Below, in pieces: positions 15,644 to 24,108 of a stretch of 64,000 bases of DNA. Position numbers and translations under genes: made by a program. How positions within the stretch are numbered: the first letter of the stretch is position 1; each line of letters opens with the position of its first letter. The DNA comes from Serinicoccus kebangsaanensis (GTDB lineage Bacteria; Actinomycetota; Actinomycetes; Actinomycetales; Dermatophilaceae): contig NZ_VSLG01000004.1 of NCBI RefSeq assembly GCF_008919445.1, forward strand, positions 62,001 to 126,000. The letters are read 5' to 3'. A model generated the notes under the pieces. The model searched no databases and had not been told where the DNA came from. It saw only the letters and a list, made by a program, of their open reading frames with translations.

Positions 15644-16615
15644 ATGACCGACACCTTCCGCTGCTCGGACGCCGCGCGCGAGCGCGGTGACCCGATGCTC
15701 GGCACCGCTCCCCCGCAGCCCCGCCTGCTGCTCGTCCAGACACCCCGCCCCTGGTCGCCGAATGCGCTCCTGGCCCTGCCTGCGGAGGTGAGGGACGAGA
15801 TCTCGTCGCGGGCCGAAGCGGCCCAGGCGAGGGTGCTGCTCATCCGTCGTCCTGGAGCACGCCCCGTCCAGACCCCGCCGTGGTGCTGGTATGCCGTGGA
15901 CCCGCTCGGGCCGCCGGGAGGCCGGGTCATGCGCGGCACCTGGAACACCGGCCAGGACCTGGTGCAGGCGGCCGTGCGCCTGCAGGCAATGGTTCGCGAT
16001 CATCACGGCGGCAGCGCCGCCGATGAGCCTTCCGACGAGGAACTCGTGCTCGTGTGCACGCACGGGCGTAAGGACGTCTGCTGTGCGGTCCGGGGTCGGC
16101 CGGTCGCCGCAGCCCTGTCCCGCGAGTGGCCAGCGGCTACATGGGAGTGCTCGCACACGGGGGGTGACCGGTTCGCGGCGAACGTGATCGTCCTGCCAGA
16201 CGGGGCATGCTACGGCGGACTGGACGCGGACACTGCCGTACGAACCGTGCTGCGGCACCGACAGGGTCGCCCCGACGGCACGTTGCTGCGAGGCAGGATC
16301 GGCGACCATCGGCTGGTGCAGTGCGCCGTCGTCGACGCCCTGACCAGATGGCAGCTGGCGTGGGGGGCGGTTCGTCCGCTCGATCTCCGGTTGCACCTGC
16401 CGTTGGACGGAGACGAGGAGCCGCTGGGGCACGACGGCATCGTGGGACGGTGGCAGGTCGATGTCGAGGTCGAGGGCCACCGACGGTGGCGCGCCGTCGG
16501 CGTGGAACGTCTCGCACCCGCCCGACGCCTCACGTGCGACGCGCCGCGGGCCGGGAGCGTTCGGGTTCCGGAGGTCACTGGTTGGGAACGACTCGGCGCC
16601 GAGGGCACGAGCTGA
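15644..16615 (+). CDS. Sucraseferredoxin-like (Suc_Fer) thioredoxin-fold Fe-S protein
   Basis: This 323-aa protein starts at ATG 15644, 5 nt after the hydroxylase stop. The central segment VCTHGRKDVCCAVRGRPV (about 138-155) and WECSHTGGDRFAAN (about 165-178) are the sucraseferredoxin pattern: Cys and His that bind a 2Fe-2S cluster on a thioredoxin fold. The function of the family is not established, and electron transfer is likely. Its closeness to the 2-oxoglutarate hydroxylase could mean it supplies reducing power, but this is only positional. Confidence 0.85.
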   Translation: MTDTFRCSDAARERGDPMLGTAPPQPRLLLVQTPRPWSPNALLALPAEVRDEISSRAEAAQARVLLIRRPGARPVQTPPWCWYAVDPLGPPGGRVMRGTWNTGQDLVQAAVRLQAMVRDHHGGSAADEPSDEELVLVCTHGRKDVCCAVRGRPVAAALSREWPAATWECSHTGGDRFAANVIVLPDGACYGGLDADTAVRTVLRHRQGRPDGTLLRGRIGDHRLVQCAVVDALTRWQLAWGAVRPLDLRLHLPLDGDEEPLGHDGIVGRWQVDVEVEGHRRWRAVGVERLAPARRLTCDAPRAGSVRVPEVTGWERLGAEGTS

Positions 16616-16869
16616 ATCGACGTCCGAGATCCGGGGTCGACTCGCCGTCTGTGCCACCAGCGTTGAATCCCTCCCCCAGGTGTCGGACGCGGAACCATCT
16701 CGGGCCCTAGGAGCAGTCCCGATCTTCGATTACGACAACCGGACAGCCGGTATGGAAAAAGAAAGAACAGTTGTCGAAGAATGCGGCTTCGGCCCGTCGA
16801 CGGGCACTCTTCGTTCGCCTACAGTTCGGGAATCTTTCGACGATGAGATCGAACAAAGGAGTTCCCTTC
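16616..16869 (+). promoter_or_regulatory. Regulatory region of the sugar operon, with inverted repeat CGACAAC...GTTGTCG
   Basis: This 254-bp gap holds no gene that I can support. CGACAAC (16733-16739) and GTTGTCG (16770-16776) are inverted copies about 30 bp apart, in a stretch that is A+T-rich for this sequence (around 16750-16785). An AAAGGAG ribosome site lies just before the ATG at 16870. The arms could be operator half-sites for the DeoR-type regulator at the far end of the operon; a GGACAACC also occurs upstream of that regulator's gene. Confidence 0.35.
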
Positions 16870-18204
16870 ATGCGAGCACAGTCCATCGCGGTGGCCACGA
16901 CACTCGTCGGGCTCGTCACCCTCAGCGCCTGCGCCGGGCAGTCCAACACCGGCGGTGACGGGGAATCGGGGACGGAAGTAGCCGAGGGTGACTCAGGGAC
17001 GGTGTCCTTCCGCTCCTGGAGCCCCATCGAGCAGACGACGATGCAGATGATCGAGGCGACCGAGGCCAGCACCGGGGCGGAGATCGACGCCACCATCTTC
17101 AACTACCCGGAGTACATCGTCGACCTGCAGACCCGTGCAGGGTCAGGGACCCTCGCCGACGTGGTCGGTCTCCAGCCGGGTGCCCTGACCCAGCAGTATC
17201 GGGAGAACCTCATGCCGCTGCAGGACTGCGCCGAGCAGACGTGGGGAGCAGACTGGCAGGACCAGTTCTACCCGATCGGCCTGGACCAGGCTCGCATGGG
17301 CAATCCGGACGGGGACGACAACTTCTACGCGCTCCCGCTGCTCACCCAGACGGTGAACCTGTGGGCCAACTCGGAGATCCTTGACGAAGCCGGCCTCGAG
17401 CCGCCCCAGACGTGGGACGAGCTGACTGCAGCGGTCGACACGCTGGGAGAGGGGTCTGCCGTCCCCTTCCTGCTGCCGGCCCAGGACTCCTGGTTGCGCA
17501 ACGTGGTCTTCCTGCAGATCGCGAACAACGTCTCGCCAGGCACCGTCTACGAGGCGGAGAGCGGGGAGATCCCGTGGACCGACCCCCGGATCGTCGAGGC
17601 GATCGGGTGGTGGGAACGGCTGTTCACGGACGGTATCGCTCAGGAGGGAGCCATCTCCCTGGACGCCTACCCGAGCGGTGCGAACCAGTTCGAGGCGGGA
17701 GAGGCGGCCATGATCCCACTCGGCGCGTGGTGGATCCAGCAGTCAGATCCCAGCCGGGAATCCATCCCACCTCTGGCGGAGGGTATGGCGGGATTCGAGC
17801 CCTTCCTCTTCCCGACCATTCCCGGAGGCGCGACGGAGCCGCAGTTCGTGGGTGGCATCGATGTGGCCCTCGGCATCTCCGCCAACGCCTCGGATCCCGA
17901 CCTCGCCTGCGCGGTCCTCACGGACTGGATCGCCGGCGACGGCGCGCAGGTCCTGATCAACACCTTCAACGACATCCCTGCCGTCACCGGAGTGAGCCCG
18001 CAGGAGTTCACGAGCGAGAAGCAGGAGGAGATCTGGGGCCTCTTCGTCGACGAGTGGCTGCCGCAGGTCGAGTACTCCCGCTACTTCGAGGACCCCGACA
18101 TCGACAAGGCCGTCGCCGACGCCTTGGCTGCAGTGGCGACGGGAGAGGCCACGCCCGAGGAGGCAGCGCAGAGCATCCAGGACGCGCAGGACGCCCGACG
18201 GTGA
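16870..18204 (+). CDS. Sugar ABC transporter solute-binding lipoprotein
   Basis: This 444-aa protein begins at ATG 16870 with AAAGGAG upstream. The signal ends in a lipobox (TLSAC, lipid-carrying Cys21), and a Gly/Ser/Glu linker and a family 1 extracellular solute-binding domain follow. It would capture the sugar outside the membrane and pass it to the two permeases encoded next. It is the first gene of a six-gene operon with FGGY kinase and two aldolases, so the ligand is likely a pentose, a deoxysugar or a polyol. The specificity is not readable. It is 64 bp upstream of the first permease. Confidence 0.93.
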   Translation: MRAQSIAVATTLVGLVTLSACAGQSNTGGDGESGTEVAEGDSGTVSFRSWSPIEQTTMQMIEATEASTGAEIDATIFNYPEYIVDLQTRAGSGTLADVVGLQPGALTQQYRENLMPLQDCAEQTWGADWQDQFYPIGLDQARMGNPDGDDNFYALPLLTQTVNLWANSEILDEAGLEPPQTWDELTAAVDTLGEGSAVPFLLPAQDSWLRNVVFLQIANNVSPGTVYEAESGEIPWTDPRIVEAIGWWERLFTDGIAQEGAISLDAYPSGANQFEAGEAAMIPLGAWWIQQSDPSRESIPPLAEGMAGFEPFLFPTIPGGATEPQFVGGIDVALGISANASDPDLACAVLTDWIAGDGAQVLINTFNDIPAVTGVSPQEFTSEKQEEIWGLFVDEWLPQVEYSRYFEDPDIDKAVADALAAVATGEATPEEAAQSIQDAQDARR

Positions 18205-18268
18205 GGCCACCCGCGACGCGCCGCGAGCAGCGCTTGCGGCGCGCGCGGCTCGCGTAGGAAGAAGAGCT

Positions 18269-19159
18269 ATGTCGATCGCTGCCCGCGACCGCCTCGCGAG
18301 TGTCGCGTTCCTCCTGCCGACGCTCGGCCTGTTCGGCGTCTTCGTCGTCTACCCCATCGTCTTCAACGTGCAGGCGAGCTTTCTCGACTGGAACGGCGTG
18401 ACGGAGGGGACGACCGTCGGTCTCAGCAACTACAGCACCCTCTGGCAGGACCCGATCTTCCGGACCACCTTGCGCAACTCGGCCCTGTGGATACCGCTCA
18501 CCATCCTGCCTCAGGCAGCCATCGGGTTCCTGCTGGCACTGGCGCTCAACGGTCCGCTCCGCGGACGGAGCATCTATCGGGCCCTGTTCTTCATCCCGGC
18601 CGTGCTCTCCCCGGTGGTCATCGGCATCGTGTGGCAGCGCATCCTGGATCCCTCGACGGGGGTCCTCGCGCAAGCCTCCCGCGAGACAGGGCTGGGTTGG
18701 TTGCAGACCGGGGTGCTGGCCGACCCGCAGACAGCCATCTTCGGGGTCATCGCGGTGAACATCTGGACCTGGACCGGCTTCTCGATGCTCTTCTACCTCG
18801 CCGGGCTACAGCTCATCGACAAGAACCTGCTCGAGGCGGCGACCATCGACGGTGCCAACCCCTGGCAGGCCACCTGGCGGATCACGCTGCCGTTGCTGCG
18901 GAACACTCACCTGTCGCTGCTGATGCTGGGTGTCATCGGGGCCCTGAAGACCTTCGAGCTGATCTACGTGCTGACACAGGCCGGTCCCAACAACGCCACG
19001 CAGATGCTGCCGACGTACGCCTTCGAGCAAGCATTCCGGCTCCAGTCGGTGGGATACGCCGGCGCGATCTCCGTGGTGCTCGTGGTGCTCGCGGTGGGGA
19101 CCTCCCTGGGGATGACGCGGGTGTTCGGGTCTGGATTCCTGTCAGGTGCGGACCGATGA
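18269..19159 (+). CDS. Sugar ABC transporter permease, MalF/UgpA type
   Basis: This 296-aa protein has six predicted membrane helices and the inner-membrane signature EAATIDGANPWQATWRITLPLL (EAA loop, near residue 190) that contacts the ATPase. AGGAAGAAG precedes ATG 18269. It overlaps the second permease by 4 nt. No ATPase gene is present in the operon, so a shared MsiK-like ATPase encoded elsewhere probably powers it, as is common for actinobacterial sugar importers. Confidence 0.94.
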   Translation: MSIAARDRLASVAFLLPTLGLFGVFVVYPIVFNVQASFLDWNGVTEGTTVGLSNYSTLWQDPIFRTTLRNSALWIPLTILPQAAIGFLLALALNGPLRGRSIYRALFFIPAVLSPVVIGIVWQRILDPSTGVLAQASRETGLGWLQTGVLADPQTAIFGVIAVNIWTWTGFSMLFYLAGLQLIDKNLLEAATIDGANPWQATWRITLPLLRNTHLSLLMLGVIGALKTFELIYVLTQAGPNNATQMLPTYAFEQAFRLQSVGYAGAISVVLVVLAVGTSLGMTRVFGSGFLSGADR

Positions 19160-19974
19160 AGCGCGACCGCAGCCAGTGGTGGCACCTGGTGCTGGCACCC
19201 CTGGCGGTGCTGTGGATGGTGCCCGTCATCATGGTCCTCGGCCAGTCTCTGCGCCCGGTGTCGCAGCCCGGGACCATCCTGTTCGGCATCCTGCCTGCGG
19301 CTCCCAACCTGTCGAACTACGCCTTGGTCTTCGAGCAGAACCCGATCCTCACCCATCTGCGCAACTCCCTGCTCATCACGGTGCCGTCGGTGCTGCTCGT
19401 GGTCATGCTCGGAAGCATGACGGCGTTCGCCCTCGCACGGATGCGGGTGCCCTTCAAGGCCGTGGTCTTCGGCTTCATCGTGCTGGGGCTGGTACTACCG
19501 ATGTCTGGCATCGTGGTCGCCGTCTTCCAGATCCTGCAGACGATGGGGTTGTACAACTCGTTGGTGGGCATCGTGCTCAGCTACTCGGCGCTGGGTCTGC
19601 CTTTCGCCGTGATCATCGTGCGAACGACCTATCTCGCTGTGCCGCACGAGACGTTCGAGGCGGCGCGCGTCGATGGGGCCAGCTGGTGGCAGATCTTCTG
19701 GCGCATCTACTTCCCGCTGGGTCGACCTGCGCTCGCCGTGGTCGTGATCTGGCAGACCATGCTGTCCTGGAACGACTTCCTGCTGCCGCTGGTCGTCCTG
19801 GAATCGACGAACCTGGTACCCCTGACCCTTGTCCCGCTCTCCTACCGAGGAGTGTTCCTCTCCCAGCCAGGGGCGTTGTTCGCGATCTTGGTCCTCATCT
19901 CCGTACCCGTGGTCCTGACCTTCGTCGTGTGTCAGCGCTACCTCGTCAACGGCTTGGCGGGGGCGGTCAAGTGA
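19156..19974 (+). CDS. Sugar ABC transporter permease, MalG/UgpE type
   Basis: This 272-aa protein has six predicted helices and the EAA-loop motif EAARVDGASWWQIFWRIYFP. It pairs with the permease upstream (ATGA overlap) and overlaps the kinase gene downstream by 4 nt. The first 12 residues are basic and cytoplasmic. Confidence 0.94.
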   Translation: MKRDRSQWWHLVLAPLAVLWMVPVIMVLGQSLRPVSQPGTILFGILPAAPNLSNYALVFEQNPILTHLRNSLLITVPSVLLVVMLGSMTAFALARMRVPFKAVVFGFIVLGLVLPMSGIVVAVFQILQTMGLYNSLVGIVLSYSALGLPFAVIIVRTTYLAVPHETFEAARVDGASWWQIFWRIYFPLGRPALAVVVIWQTMLSWNDFLLPLVVLESTNLVPLTLVPLSYRGVFLSQPGALFAILVLISVPVVLTFVVCQRYLVNGLAGAVK

Positions 19975-21422
19975 GTCTGCTCGGCATCGACATCGGCACC
20001 ACAGGGGTGCGCGCACTCCGACTCTCCGAGAGCGGCGAGACCGAGGCTGTCTTCGCCATCGCGACTCCGGTGACACGGTCCGGCGGCGGAGTGGTGACGA
20101 CTGACGCCGAGAAGGTGTGGGCAGCTGTCGTCGGTGCGGTGCGTCAGGTCGCGAACCCGCAGGTCCAGGCCTTGGCTGTGGCGTCCCAGGGCGAGGCTGT
20201 CGTGCCATTGCGTGAGGGGAAGGTGCTCGCACCCGCACCGGTCAGCATGGACACGACAGGGGCGACGGTGGCCCACGGCCTGGCGCGCGTGCTCGGTGCG
20301 GAGCGGTTTCAGGAGGTGACAGGCCAGCCTCTCCACCCGATGTGGTCCGTGAACAAGATCGCCGCGGCGCGCTGGGCGGCGCAGGGTGCCACCGACGTTC
20401 GCTGCCTCGGGGACTTCGTGGCGGAGCGACTGAGCGGGGTCCCAGCCATGGACTGGACGTCTGCCGCTCGCACAGGTGCCTTCGACGTGACCCGACGACA
20501 GTGGTCCACCGAGGTGATCGACGCGGTCAGTGAGGTTTCCCCCGGCTGGGGTGGGGCAGACCTACTACCCGAGGTGGCCGAGCCGGGTGCCACCATCGGC
20601 ACTGTCGCCGTCGACGTCGCCGACCGTCTCCATCTACCCCACGGCACCAAGGTCGTCGCCGGAGCGCACGACCAGGCCGCATCCTGGTTCGGTGCCGGGG
20701 GTGCCCTGGACCCGCCGGTGAGCGTCTACGCGCTGGGCTCGACCGATTGCCTCACCGTCGCTACCCCTCTCCGCCCCTCGGGGCTGAACGGGACCGGGTT
20801 GGCCTCCTATCCGATGGGGTCCGGGCGATGGCTGACCCTTGCAGGGACTGCGGCCAGCGGATGGGCCGTGGAGTGGGTCCGCGGACTGACGGGTTCGTCC
20901 ACCGACCTCGACGACCTCGGCACCGAGCCCAGCGGTTTGCTCGCTCTGGGCTACCTCGCAGGCTCTGGCACGCTCGACAACGACCCGTCGGCGACCGGCA
21001 TGATCGTCGGCCTGACCCTCGACACCACGGCCGATCAGGTGACGCGGGCGTTGTTGGAGTCGACCGGGTACGAGCTCGCGGCCATCCACTCCGCGCTGCT
21101 CGCCCGACAGGTCGAGCCCGGCATGCTGGTGGCCGTCGGCACGGGTTCGCGCGGCAGGTCTCTCCAGGTGCGCTCGGACGCGTCGGGTCTGCCGCTGGCG
21201 CGAGGCCCTGACCACGCCAGCGCCCGTGGTGCTGCTGTGCTGGCCGGAACGGCGATCGGGGCCCTGGCCGGCCCCTCCTACTCGCCCGGCACCCCGATCC
21301 GCCCGCGCGCCAATGCCTGGTATGCGCGAGCACGCCGGAGCTATCGAGAGATCTCCCCCGGCATGACGCAGGTCTCGCGTCTGCTCAAAGAACCTCACCC
21401 CTCAGACAAGGAGAACCCATGA
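19971..21422 (+). CDS. FGGY-family carbohydrate kinase
   Basis: This 483-aa protein starts at GTG 19971. It has the N-terminal phosphate-binding motif LLGIDIGTTGVRAL and the second FGGY half with GAHDQAASWFGAGG (about 229-242), where the Asp is the catalytic base, and AGTAASGWAVEWV. It would phosphorylate the imported sugar or polyol. It is closest in layout to xylulokinase/LsrK-like members, but the substrate cannot be fixed. The downstream aldolases suggest a phosphorylated ketose is cleaved or epimerised next. Confidence 0.9.
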   Translation: MSLLGIDIGTTGVRALRLSESGETEAVFAIATPVTRSGGGVVTTDAEKVWAAVVGAVRQVANPQVQALAVASQGEAVVPLREGKVLAPAPVSMDTTGATVAHGLARVLGAERFQEVTGQPLHPMWSVNKIAAARWAAQGATDVRCLGDFVAERLSGVPAMDWTSAARTGAFDVTRRQWSTEVIDAVSEVSPGWGGADLLPEVAEPGATIGTVAVDVADRLHLPHGTKVVAGAHDQAASWFGAGGALDPPVSVYALGSTDCLTVATPLRPSGLNGTGLASYPMGSGRWLTLAGTAASGWAVEWVRGLTGSSTDLDDLGTEPSGLLALGYLAGSGTLDNDPSATGMIVGLTLDTTADQVTRALLESTGYELAAIHSALLARQVEPGMLVAVGTGSRGRSLQVRSDASGLPLARGPDHASARGAAVLAGTAIGALAGPSYSPGTPIRPRANAWYARARRSYREISPGMTQVSRLLKEPHPSDKENP

Positions 21423-22057
21423 CCGCGTTCGACCTGGACCAGGCTCGCGCCTCGATCCTGGCCTACAGCCTGCGCTCGATGGAGTACGGACTGAACTTCA
21501 ACACCCAGGGCAACATCTCGATCCGGGTGCCGGGCGAGCAGGAGCGCTTCCTGATCACACCCACCGATCTGGAGTACGACCGCATGAGCCCGGAGGACAT
21601 CGTGCTCGTCGATGCTCGAGGCGAGGTGGTCGAAGGCCGGCACGAGCCGTCCTCCGAGGTGACGGTGCACCTGGCGACCTACAGGAGGCGCCCGGACGCC
21701 CACGCGATCGTGCACACCGAGCCGCCCTACGCCAACGTCTGGGGAGTGATCGGCGAACCCATCCGCGGCACGTTGGTCAACATGGTGATCTACACCAAGG
21801 GGGAGGTGCCCATCATGCCTTTCGCGCAGAGCAACAACGCAGCCTTCGGCGACGCCATGTGCGACGTGATGGGAGACACCAATGCGGTGGTGTGGGCCAA
21901 CCACGGCCTGCTGACCGTGGGTGCGGACCTTCGGCAGGCGTTCAAGACCACGGTCGCCGTGGAGTCCGCAGCCAAGGTGCAGCTCGGGGCGCGCGCCGTG
22001 ACCGACAGTCCGATCGTGCTGGACTACGCCTCGCTGGGCTTCAGCGATGCGCTGTGA
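21419..22057 (+). CDS. Class II aldolase/adducin family protein (FucA/AraD-like) with altered metal motif
   Basis: This 212-aa protein is of FucA/AraD length. GNISIRV (31-37) and PSSE (77-80, Glu80 as acid/base) are typical. The metal site has His99 and His162 (WANHGLL), but the usual HxH reads HTE here (His99, Glu101). Glu can still bind a metal, so the enzyme may be active with changed chemistry, or metal use may differ. It overlaps the kinase before it and the aldolase after it by 4 nt. It is likely an aldolase or epimerase acting on the kinase product. Confidence 0.85.
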   Translation: MTAFDLDQARASILAYSLRSMEYGLNFNTQGNISIRVPGEQERFLITPTDLEYDRMSPEDIVLVDARGEVVEGRHEPSSEVTVHLATYRRRPDAHAIVHTEPPYANVWGVIGEPIRGTLVNMVIYTKGEVPIMPFAQSNNAAFGDAMCDVMGDTNAVVWANHGLLTVGADLRQAFKTTVAVESAAKVQLGARAVTDSPIVLDYASLGFSDAL

Positions 22058-23031
22058 GCGGCGGGCTGCGCACGCTGCGCGAGGTCCTGGCCGACGCCTC
22101 GGCAGGTGGATACGCCGTAGGAGCCTTCAACGTGTCCACCCTCGACCAGGCGTTCGCGGTGCTGGAGGCCGCTCGAGCTCAGCGGTCGCCGGTCATCGTT
22201 CAGGCGATCGCGGGAATGCACCCGTACACGGGCAGCGAGTCCTGGTGGTGGAGCCGATTGCGTGAGGCGGTCGATTCCTACCCTGAACTGGGCGCGGTGC
22301 TGCACCTCGACCATGGGATGACGCAAGAGGACTGCCGCCGGGCCATCGATCACGGTTTCACCAGCGTGATGCTGGACGCCAGCCGCGCTTCGGACGGGTC
22401 GCCATCGACCTTCGAGGACAATGTGCGGCGCACGCGGGCCGTGGTGCGAGACGCGCACGCCGTCGGAGTCAGCGTGGAAGGAGAGCTGGGCACCGTGGGC
22501 GGCGAGGAAGCTGGTACCGACGGCGCGCCAGAAGATGTGGTCTACGCCGATCCCGACCAGGCCGAGGAGTTCGTCCTCGCGACCGGCGTGGACGCGCTCG
22601 CGATTGCGGTGGGCACCAGCCACGGGTCGGTCAAGTTCACCGACCCGTCCCACGTCACACGACTTCGCCTCGATCTCATCCGCACCATCGCGCAGACGCT
22701 TCCGGACACGGCTCTGGTGCTCCACGGGTCGTCCTCGGTCCCGGAGGCAGCGGTCGAGCGGATCAACGCTGCCGGCGGTCGTGTGCGACCGAGCTACGGC
22801 TGCTCCACCGAGCAGAAGCAGCTCGGGATCACCAGTGGCATCCGCAAGATCAACCAGGGCACAGACTCGCACCTGGCGTGGACGGCAGCCCTGCGCGAGC
22901 GGCTTCGCGATGCGCCGCACGAGGTCGAGCCCAGCGTCGCGGTAGGCGCGGGGATGGAGGCGATGTCCAGCATGGTCGCCACCCGGATGCAGCAGTTCGG
23001 CTCCGCCGGCAAGCTCCTCACCCCCGCCTGA
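22054..23031 (+). CDS. Class II fructose/tagatose-bisphosphate aldolase family protein
   Basis: This 325-aa protein starts at GTG 22054. HLDHG (84-88) carries the catalytic Asp86 and zinc ligand His87; VEGELG, GTSHG and LHGSSS supply further metal and phosphate contacts. It is related to GatY/KbaY/Fba and would cleave a ketose (bis)phosphate to DHAP or glyceraldehyde phosphate plus an aldehyde. Having two different aldolase families in one operon suggests a two-step breakdown. The stop at 23031 directly abuts the end of the convergent regulator gene. Confidence 0.9.
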   Translation: MSGGLRTLREVLADASAGGYAVGAFNVSTLDQAFAVLEAARAQRSPVIVQAIAGMHPYTGSESWWWSRLREAVDSYPELGAVLHLDHGMTQEDCRRAIDHGFTSVMLDASRASDGSPSTFEDNVRRTRAVVRDAHAVGVSVEGELGTVGGEEAGTDGAPEDVVYADPDQAEEFVLATGVDALAIAVGTSHGSVKFTDPSHVTRLRLDLIRTIAQTLPDTALVLHGSSSVPEAAVERINAAGGRVRPSYGCSTEQKQLGITSGIRKINQGTDSHLAWTAALRERLRDAPHEVEPSVAVGAGMEAMSSMVATRMQQFGSAGKLLTPA

Positions 23032-23853
23032 CTAGGCCTTGATCACTTCGATCCCGCACGCCTCGATGTCGGCCACCACGGACGCCGGGGCCTGCCTCGT
23101 CGTGATGAGGGTGTCGACACCGGCCAGCGGAGCGACCTGCGTCAGCTGCACGCGCCCGATCTTGTCGCTGTCCGCGAGGACGACTCGTCGATGAGAAGCC
23201 TCGAGCATACGAGCCTTGACTGCAGCCTCGGTCATGCTGGAGTTCGTGATCCCGGCCTCGACGTCGACCCCGTTGCAGCCGATCACACCGACATCGGCTC
23301 GGATCCGCCCGATGACCGCGTCACCGAGCGGGTCGACCAGGGAGTGCTGCCGAGGGCGCAGCGTGCCACCGGAGATGACGACAGTGTGCCGGGGGATGGT
23401 CGGTTCGAGCTCGAGCGCGATGGTCAGCGAGTTGGTGATGACCACGACCCCCTCCAGGTCGTCCCTCGCCACCAGAGCCCTCACCATGGCAGTCGTCGTC
23501 GTGCCGGCATCGATCATCACCGCCGCGCCGGGCGAGAGCAGGCCGACCGCCACCCTCCCGATGCGTTCCTTCTCGTCGGCCGCACGCAGCAGCGACGCCT
23601 CGTAGCCAGCCTCGTCGGCGACCGACCGGCGACCGGGCACAGCGCCACCGTGGACCCGCCGGACGGCGCCGGAGCGGGCCAGGTGGGTCAGATCGGAGCG
23701 CACGGTCACCTCGGTGACCTGCATCTGCTGTGCCAGCTCGGTGACGCGGGCGAAGCCTTGGGCGTTGACGATGTCGAGGATTCGGGTCCGGCGAGCGTGC
23801 GCAGGGGGCACCGGCGGACGCGCAACGGGTCCGTCCTGCGCGGTCACTCGCAC
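23032..23853 (-). CDS. DeoR/GlpR-family transcriptional regulator
   Basis: This 273-aa protein starts at GTG 23853 (an in-frame GTG two codons later is equally possible). It has an N-terminal DeoR winged helix-turn-helix (RRTRILDIVNAQGFARVTEL through VTVRSDLTHLARSGAVRRVHGGAV, about 21-73) and a DeoRC effector domain with the GTTTTAMV loop and the NGVD and TDSDK-like (VVLADSDKIG) motifs. Such regulators repress a neighbouring sugar operon and are released by a sugar phosphate. It is convergent with the operon and ends flush against the aldolase gene. Confidence 0.93.
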   Translation of the reverse strand: MRVTAQDGPVARPPVPPAHARRTRILDIVNAQGFARVTELAQQMQVTEVTVRSDLTHLARSGAVRRVHGGAVPGRRSVADEAGYEASLLRAADEKERIGRVAVGLLSPGAAVMIDAGTTTTAMVRALVARDDLEGVVVITNSLTIALELEPTIPRHTVVISGGTLRPRQHSLVDPLGDAVIGRIRADVGVIGCNGVDVEAGITNSSMTEAAVKARMLEASHRRVVLADSDKIGRVQLTQVAPLAGVDTLITTRQAPASVVADIEACGIEVIKA

Positions 23854-23902
23854 ACCGTCACAGGGAGTCGGTGGCCGTCACGCACGTGCGCGGACACCCG
23901 AA

Positions 23903-23914
23903 CCACGTGGTTGT
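23903..23914. promoter_or_regulatory. 12-bp palindrome AACCACGTGGTT upstream of the DeoR gene
   Basis: This perfect palindrome lies about 50 bp before the regulator's start codon in the 255-bp gap 23854-24108, which otherwise shows no gene. It may be an autoregulatory operator. Its flank contains GGACAACC (minus strand), which partly matches the repeat upstream of the binding-protein gene. Confidence 0.35.
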
Positions 23915-24108
23915 CCGGTCCAGGTCTGGGTGAACGATCGCCGATCACCGCTACGTCGACTGGTGAAGTGCAGACACCTCGCCAGTGTAGGTGGCCTGGA
24001 CAAGCGTCCATCCGGAGCAGGTCGTCGGTCGCCCACGGTGACGCCGTTCGGTCGATCCTCCGTGCCGGCTGGGCCGCGCTGCCGGACCGGCCGGCCGGCC
24101 GTCGACGG

